Positions 21,826 to 25,870 of a DNA stretch of 25,870 nt are shown in pieces (position 1 is the first letter of the stretch; every line of letters begins with the position of its first letter). Made by a program: the position numbers and the translations under genes. The notes below the pieces were generated by a model. The model made no database searches, was not told where the DNA came from, and was given only the letters and a program-made list of their open reading frames with translations. Source of the DNA: CAYGVX01 sp964395545. GTDB taxonomy: Archaea; Thermoproteota; Bathyarchaeia; Bathyarchaeales; SOJC01. The DNA lies in the NCBI GenBank assembly GCA_964395545.1, contig CAYNAW010000020.1, forward strand, positions 1 to 25,870, written 5' to 3'.

Positions 21826-22860
21826 CTATCTGTGCGAATTCGACAGGCCGCTTCTAATGTAGTGATATTTCTCACCTTTTCTAATGTCAGCAGTCACCAG
21901 ACCCTTTCGTGCCAGTTTCTTCAGCAACATTGTTGAGGTTGGAAGAGGGATACCCATGGACTTTGAAACGTCGATAACGCTACATGGTCTTCTCTTCAGG
22001 AGCTCGATGGCCTCTTTTTCCAGAGATTCGTGAGAATGCCATTTTACGTCTCTGTCAAGTTTTTCTTGAAGCCCATAAACCTGGACCTGCTCTTTTTTGA
22101 AGTGTTCCCAGAATTTCGCAGCCACCAGCTTCACTTCTTCCAGTGACGGGATTCTGACGAAGCCTTCAGATGGAGGACGGTAGGGCACTTCAAGTTGCAC
22201 TCGTTCCGGGTTTACGTCGACTATTGTATCAACAAGATCCTGCAGAGGTTTTCCATGAACGTTGGTTACTCGATTGTCCGTTGAACGCAACAGCATCACT
22301 TCCAGGGCTATTGTACCATTGATTGTTCGTTTTAGCCTCTTTATAGAACCCGCAATTGCCTTAGCTGTAAGCATGACATCTGCAGGTCTGTTAATAACGC
22401 GGAACGTCGCTTCGTCACCAGCATCGAGTTTTGCCACAACAATATCAAAAACAGCAAGGTTCTCTTTCACGCGTTTCTTGTGAAACAGCGATGAGTTGGT
22501 GAGAATAGCCAAAGGAAGGTCACCAATTCTCTCCTTAACTGCTTTCGCGATTGATTCAAGCTCCAGATTGAGTGTGGGCTCCCCTGATCCAGAAAACGTA
22601 ACTACATCTATGGATTCTACGCTCAGGTGTTTCAAGACCTTGTCTAAATCCCGAACAACACTCTTCGCATCAACAAGCTTCCCTCGGATTTCCTCGGGTT
22701 TAGAAATCCGCATCCTGGTTTTTCCGAGCTGGCAATAAATGCAGTCAAAAGTGCACTTCTTGGGCGGCAGAATAACATCTACGCCCAGCGATCTTCCCAA
22801 GCGCCACGATGGCACGGGACCATAGACTGTTGACAACGTTAGCCTCAACCCAACATTCAT
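21826..22860 (-). CDS. Radical SAM protein (COG0731 type) with C-terminal winged helix
   Basis: This 344-residue protein opens with TVYGPVPSWRLGRSLGVDVI and CTFDCIYCQLG: the CxxxCxxC radical SAM motif at C36, C40, C43. TFSGSGEPTLN is the SAM-binding GEP variant. This is the COG0731 group, which is related to TYW1 but lacks its flavodoxin part. The last 75 residues (LEKEAIELLKRRPCSVIDVSKSMG, TSTMLLKKLARKGLVTADIRKGEKYHY) form a winged-helix domain, an unusual DNA- or RNA-binding addition. The start at 22860 may be about nine codons too early, since family members usually begin close to the YGPVPS motif. The substrate is unknown. Confidence 0.88.
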   Translation of the reverse strand: MNVGLRLTLSTVYGPVPSWRLGRSLGVDVILPPKKCTFDCIYCQLGKTRMRISKPEEIRGKLVDAKSVVRDLDKVLKHLSVESIDVVTFSGSGEPTLNLELESIAKAVKERIGDLPLAILTNSSLFHKKRVKENLAVFDIVVAKLDAGDEATFRVINRPADVMLTAKAIAGSIKRLKRTINGTIALEVMLLRSTDNRVTNVHGKPLQDLVDTIVDVNPERVQLEVPYRPPSEGFVRIPSLEEVKLVAAKFWEHFKKEQVQVYGLQEKLDRDVKWHSHESLEKEAIELLKRRPCSVIDVSKSMGIPLPTSTMLLKKLARKGLVTADIRKGEKYHYIRSGLSNSHR

Positions 22861-23074
22861 GACAAATCGTCGGTAAAAGAAGCTCTCCTATTGCGTAGGG
22901 AATTGCTGTTGCTTGTGTGCCGACCAAAGCCATTTCGATGCCTAATATAAGTCGGTGCTTGCTGGCGCGCGCATTCACCTTCTTGTGCCAACGTTCGCCA
23001 TCCTCTAGGTTCTCCTTCGCAACTCCAGCAACTTTTTCGCTTTCCTTTAAATGAGTCTCCTGACGTTTTCCCAC
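22745..23074 (-). CDS. Possible small membrane-associated protein overlapping both neighbours
   Basis: Between the MinD-type gene (ends 23047) and the radical SAM gene (starts 22860) a minus-strand frame of 109 codons is open. Its middle reads like a real protein: an amphipathic stretch (KESEKVAGVAKENLEDGE, RWHKKVNARASKHRLILG) and then a hydrophobic one (MALVGTQATAIPYAIGELLL). Its stop lies 115 bp inside the radical SAM gene, which is unusual. A shorter version from GTG 22978, behind AAGAAG, is possible. Either it is a real overlapping gene, or a frameshift has removed its proper stop, or it is chance. No family is recognised. Confidence 0.3.
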   Translation of the reverse strand: MGKRQETHLKESEKVAGVAKENLEDGERWHKKVNARASKHRLILGIEMALVGTQATAIPYAIGELLLPTICHECWVEANVVNSLWSRAIVALGKIAGRRCYSAAQEVHF

Positions 23075-23904
23075 ATTTCTTTGATTTCTCGTGAGACAAG
23101 GTTTTCCGGTGAATAATCAACGACGGGTTCTTCATTGACCATGGCTTCCGTGACCATGGGATCGAAAGAAATCTTTCCGACAACTCCTATCGTTTGCTTT
23201 TCGCAGAAGCTTTCGATTTTTCGCGTGTTTTCCTTGTTTATGTCGTGTTTGTTTATGCAGACCAACGACAAAACGTTGAAATGGTTCAGAAGTTTCAAGA
23301 CTCGCTTCATGTCATGAATTCCTGAAACCGTGGGCTCGGTAACGATAACTCCCACATCGATCCCGGTCACCGAGGCAATGACAGCACAACCTAGACCCGG
23401 CGGGCCGTCGATTAGAATCAGGTTTGATTTTTCCTTTTCCGCAATCTGCCTTGCGTTATGTCGCACTAATGTAACCAGCTTGCCTGAATTCGACTCGCCG
23501 GGAAACAATAATGCGTGAGACATCATTCCATATTTAGTCTTGGAGATGAAGGCTTGTCCTGATACACGTTCCTTCAGCGTTATCGCGTTTTCGGGGCAGA
23601 CAAGTGTACACGTGCCGCAGCCTTCGCAGCGCATAGCGTCCACTTTGAAGTCTGATATGGCCTCGAACCTGCAGGCTTTTTGGCATAGGCCGCATTTGAC
23701 GCATTTGTCCAGGTCTATTTCGGCTAGTTTTGGACCTTTGAACTCTTGGGTCTCGATGGTTTCTGGGTGGAGAAGCATGTGGAGATCAGGCGCATCGACG
23801 TCGCAATCAGTAATCACCGGGTTATTCGCCAAAGTAGCAAAAGAAGCGGCTATGGATGTCTTGCCTGTGCCACCCTTCCCGCTCAGAACAGTGAGCTGCT
23901 TCAA
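23047..23904 (-). CDS. MinD-superfamily P-loop ATPase with inserted ferredoxin domain (copy 1)
   Basis: This 285-residue protein has a deviant Walker A KGGTGKT (10-16) with the MinD signature Lys, then an inserted 2[4Fe-4S] ferredoxin module (C68, C71, C74, C78; C93, C96, C99, C103), then LILIDGPPGLGCAVIASVTG and IVTEPTVSGIHDMKRVLKLL. These COG1149-type proteins occur in pairs next to NifX-like proteins in anaerobes and are related to the Mrp/NBP35 Fe-S carriers and to the ORP-complex ATPases. It starts with TTG at 23904, immediately after the TAG of its sister gene, so translation is coupled. All eight cluster Cys and the nucleotide-binding Lys are present. Confidence 0.92.
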   Translation of the reverse strand: MKQLTVLSGKGGTGKTSIAASFATLANNPVITDCDVDAPDLHMLLHPETIETQEFKGPKLAEIDLDKCVKCGLCQKACRFEAISDFKVDAMRCEGCGTCTLVCPENAITLKERVSGQAFISKTKYGMMSHALLFPGESNSGKLVTLVRHNARQIAEKEKSNLILIDGPPGLGCAVIASVTGIDVGVIVTEPTVSGIHDMKRVLKLLNHFNVLSLVCINKHDINKENTRKIESFCEKQTIGVVGKISFDPMVTEAMVNEEPVVDYSPENLVSREIKEMWENVRRLI

Positions 23905-24738
23905 CTAAGCGGACCTACCTTTTGTTTCGTCAAAGAGCTGCTGAAACTTCTCTTTCCACTCTGGCATTCTCGACACGAAGGGAGTTCCAGACGAATAGAG
24001 CTCTGCGATTCTTTTATCATGCGGGATTTCCAACAGAATTGGAATTCCCCTATCTGCGCAGTACGCGTAGACTTTTCTGTCGCCTATTCCAGCTCGATTC
24101 ACCACGACGCCGAGTGGGATGCCCAGCCTTTCTAAGACTTCAACTGCGATTTTCAAGTCGTACAATCCGAAGGGGGTGGGCTCGGTCACGAGTATGCAGT
24201 AATCGCTTTTGTAGACGGATTCAACGACTGGGCAAGAGGTTCCGGGAGGCGAATCGATTATTACTGTCCCATGAGGTCGGGTTTGCTTTTTCACCTCCGC
24301 TATCACGGGAGTGGCCATAGGCTCGCCGATGTCAAGTTCGCCGTAAACCAACTCCACTCCATCCGAAACTCCTTTCTTGATTATGCCGATTTTTCGCTCC
24401 TTTTCTCGGATCGCATCTCTTGGACACACGATTGCGCAGCCTCCGCAGCCATGACAGAGCTCTGGAAAGAGCAAGATTTTTCGATTGGCGACGAAGAGGG
24501 CGTTAAATTTGCAGAACCTGGCGCATTCGCCGCAGTAGTTGCACTTTTTCTCGTCGACCACTGGAACTCGCACGTAGACTGGCCTCGTTTCGCTTATCTT
24601 CGGATGCAGAAGGAGATGAGCATTGGGCTCTTCCACATCGCAGTCCAAAAGCTGAGCGTCTTTCAAGGACATTGCCATGCATACGGCGACGGTTGTCTTT
24701 CCTGTTCCTCCTTTTCCACTGGCTATCGAGACTATCAT
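23905..24738 (-). CDS. MinD-superfamily P-loop ATPase with inserted ferredoxin domain (copy 2)
   Basis: This 277-residue paralogue of the following gene has Walker A KGGTGKT (9-15), the ferredoxin insert with C66, C69, C72, C76 and C95, C98, C101, C105, and VIIDSPPGTSCPVVESVYKS, ILVTEPTPFGLYDLKIAVEVL downstream. The two copies probably act as a heterodimer, as pairs of these genes are almost always adjacent. The N-terminal Lys of the deviant Walker A is present in both, so both may bind ATP. It lies 4 bp after DUF1847 and abuts copy 1 directly, so the three are one transcript. Likely role: ATP-driven assembly, transfer or sensing of a metal-sulfur cluster (inference from family). Confidence 0.92.
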   Translation of the reverse strand: MIVSIASGKGGTGKTTVAVCMAMSLKDAQLLDCDVEEPNAHLLLHPKISETRPVYVRVPVVDEKKCNYCGECARFCKFNALFVANRKILLFPELCHGCGGCAIVCPRDAIREKERKIGIIKKGVSDGVELVYGELDIGEPMATPVIAEVKKQTRPHGTVIIDSPPGTSCPVVESVYKSDYCILVTEPTPFGLYDLKIAVEVLERLGIPLGVVVNRAGIGDRKVYAYCADRGIPILLEIPHDKRIAELYSSGTPFVSRMPEWKEKFQQLFDETKGRSA

Positions 24739-24742
24739 CTAG

Positions 24743-25432
24743 TCACGTTCTCTTCTGCGACTCGACTGTCCGCTTATGATAGTTACTATAGAGGGCGATG
24801 ACGGGATTATGCCCCAGCAACCTGTCCTTGACTATAAGCGTGGTGACCGGCGCTTTCGAATTGATGGTAAAGAGCATGTCATGTCCTAAGCATAAGCCGA
24901 CGATGACGTTGATGTTGGTCCCGGCGGCGTTGAGGAGTTCGGCTTGAAGCACGGGGTTGCAACCTGCCTCGAACTTCGACGGGCTGCCGATTTTGTATGT
25001 TTTCGCCACGTTGAGTTGTGTCTTGTCGATGCCGCCACACTTGCACATAACTGACGCGACGGCAAAGCCTGCTTTTTCCAAGATTTTGTTGATTCTTGCT
25101 GCTTCGTCCCGCATGCCCGAGCAGAACGCTATTCCTATCTTTTGGGCGTGAACTAACTTGCCAAACTCGATCAGCTCTTTGATTCGTGGTCGTACCGCCA
25201 TGCGTACACCTCTGACAACTTCGTACGCCTCTTTCTCGGTGATCGTTGCTGGAACATAGAGTTTCCTTACGTCGTCAAGTCCATATCGTTCAACTGCGGA
25301 ATCAATCACTTCTGGGCTCGTTCTCATGGGGCAGTAATCGGGAAGTCGATCTCTGTTGATTTTCTCTAATGGCGCCCCTTCGCAGTAGGCTCCTGGACAC
25401 TTGGCGCACTGAGGAAGAACCTTCGCTTTCAT
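24743..25432 (-). CDS. DUF1847 family Cys-rich protein
   Basis: This 229-residue protein begins MKAKVLPQCAKCPGAYCEGA with Cys at 9, 12, 17 and again near YCPM (C34). Later motifs are IGIAFCSGMRDEAARI, VMCKCGGIDK, EAGCNPVLQAELLN and VGLCLGHDMLF, the layout of DUF1847, whose function is unknown. The conserved Cys suggest binding of a metal or cluster. The Shine-Dalgarno AAGGGAGAG lies just before ATG 25432. It is the second gene of a four-gene operon: NifX-like, DUF1847, MinD-ferredoxin copy 2, MinD-ferredoxin copy 1. A 10-bp stem-loop lies at the junction with the NifX-like gene. Confidence 0.88.
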   Translation of the reverse strand: MKAKVLPQCAKCPGAYCEGAPLEKINRDRLPDYCPMRTSPEVIDSAVERYGLDDVRKLYVPATITEKEAYEVVRGVRMAVRPRIKELIEFGKLVHAQKIGIAFCSGMRDEAARINKILEKAGFAVASVMCKCGGIDKTQLNVAKTYKIGSPSKFEAGCNPVLQAELLNAAGTNINVIVGLCLGHDMLFTINSKAPVTTLIVKDRLLGHNPVIALYSNYHKRTVESQKRT

Positions 25433-25458
25433 ACTCTCCCTTTCCTTCAGCTATCCAG

Positions 25459-25833
25459 TCAAGGATGCCGTGCTTCGTGGCATCCTTGTGTTAGCTCTTC
25501 CAGCTCATTTCTCTTGTAGGCATCAATCACCTGTCTCACGGTATTCGCGTTCGCCCGTAGCACTGCCACTCGAACATCCTGATATATGCTTAGACCTCGT
25601 GGACCCATACCGTACGTTATGATGACGTTCGGCTTTAGCTGCAGGATGAAATCTGCGCGTCTTCCTGAGCCGCCGAAATGCTCGCCAACGTTTGCAACTG
25701 TTTTCTGGCTTACCACCTGTCCGTTTTCATCCAATTCAACAACGGCAAAATAGGGTGTTCTGCCAAAGTGCTCGGATAGCCGAGCATCTGAACCAGATTC
25801 ATCGATTACCGGGATTACGATTCTCACAGTCAC
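25459..25833 (-). CDS. NifX-like / orange-protein-like metal-cluster-binding protein
   Basis: This 124-residue Nitro_FeMo-Co-family protein reads VRIVIPVIDESGSDARLSEHFGRTPYFAVVEL, VSQKTVANVGEHFGGSGRRADFIL, KPNVIITYGMGPRGLSIYQ and VAVLRANANTVRQVIDAYK. The SEHFGR and GxxP features match the family that binds Mo-Fe or Mo-Cu sulfur clusters. It starts with GTG at 25833 behind a strong Shine-Dalgarno (GGAGGTGG); a second GTG two codons on is an alternative. It is the first visible gene of the operon with DUF1847 and the two MinD-ferredoxin ATPases, the arrangement seen around orange protein in sulfate reducers. It ends in CHEARHP, which the 3' stem-loop encodes. Confidence 0.92.
   Translation of the reverse strand: MTVRIVIPVIDESGSDARLSEHFGRTPYFAVVELDENGQVVSQKTVANVGEHFGGSGRRADFILQLKPNVIITYGMGPRGLSIYQDVRVAVLRANANTVRQVIDAYKRNELEELTQGCHEARHP
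25460..25488 (-). terminator. Perfect 10-bp stem-loop at the NifX-like / DUF1847 junction
   Basis: CAAGGATGCC (25460-25469) and GGCATCCTTG (25479-25488) form a perfect 10-bp stem with a 9-nt loop. The stem-loop encodes the last residues (QGCHEARHP) and most of the stop codon of the NifX-like gene and ends 27 bp before the DUF1847 start. No T-tract follows on the minus strand. It may be a processing, mRNA-stability or attenuation element that sets the ratio of NifX-like protein to the downstream ATPases, and not a full terminator. Confidence 0.5.
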
Positions 25834-25870
25834 TTGACCACCTCCTTCTCTAGAACCTTCAAGTTTTTTC

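Noticed and set aside
22857..23183. 108-codon minus-strand frame
   Set aside because: Third-frame shadow with Ser/Arg/Lys-rich, non-protein-like composition, across the MinD-type gene end.
1..25870. tRNA, rRNA, insertion sequences, CRISPR arrays and Cas genes
   Set aside because: I searched by eye for T-loop GTTCRANNC contexts, transposase motifs and regular repeats and found none that held up.

Overview
The window looks like a stretch of an archaeal genome from an uncultured lineage, probably of the TACK/Bathyarchaeia type. The archaeal signs are a Pelota gene, an archaeal SRP (7S) RNA with SRP helix 6 and helix 8 motifs, TATA boxes about 25 nt upstream of several starts with little or no 5' leader, and a PhoU fused to an AbrB/SpoVT domain. 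Ferredoxin-type MinD ATPases, radical SAM enzymes and CxxC proteins suggest an anaerobe. Two runs of exactly 100 N (18252-18351, 19830-19929) show that this is a scaffold of joined contigs. The lineage is inference; no 16S gene is present.

Layout. 1-4320: housekeeping. A 5'-truncated pelota gene converges on a nucleotidyltransferase gene. Next come a TtuA/NcsA-type tRNA thiolase, a probable tiny lysine-rich ORF, a YkgJ-type cysteine-cluster protein and the SRP RNA. 4323-7219: a compact three-gene signalling operon with a KaiC-like ATPase, a seven-helix membrane protein with a MEDS-like domain and a degenerate KaiC-like domain, and a small protein resembling a NitrOD5-type output domain. 7430-8344: a stand-alone radical SAM/SPASM-like enzyme.

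8491-14526: phosphate uptake. pstS-pstC-pstA-pstB-phoU-DUF47 run on the minus strand. A divergent PhoU with an AbrB-like DNA-binding N-terminus lies across a 113-bp control region, so three PhoU-fold proteins share one locus. 14734-18216: a Prx6-type peroxiredoxin, an intergenic stretch of about 470 bp, a 51-residue cysteine-containing protein missed by length cut-offs, a winged-helix regulator, and an ABC-2 exporter (ATPase and permease).

18352-25870: an accessory metal/Fe-S island. It holds a DUF6125-like protein, a DUF134 regulator divergent from a Gly/Arg-rich DUF5320 protein with paired TGTG-N6-CACA operators between them, a NifX-like protein, a CGGC protein, a CoA-binding protein and a COG0731 radical SAM protein. 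It ends with a minus-strand operon of a second NifX-like protein, DUF1847 and two ferredoxin-MinD ATPases. This gene set resembles the orange-protein (ORP) clusters of sulfate reducers and is the best candidate for a poorly described system: a probable metal-sulfur cofactor assembly or sensing pathway. All family names come from motif recognition, not from database searches.
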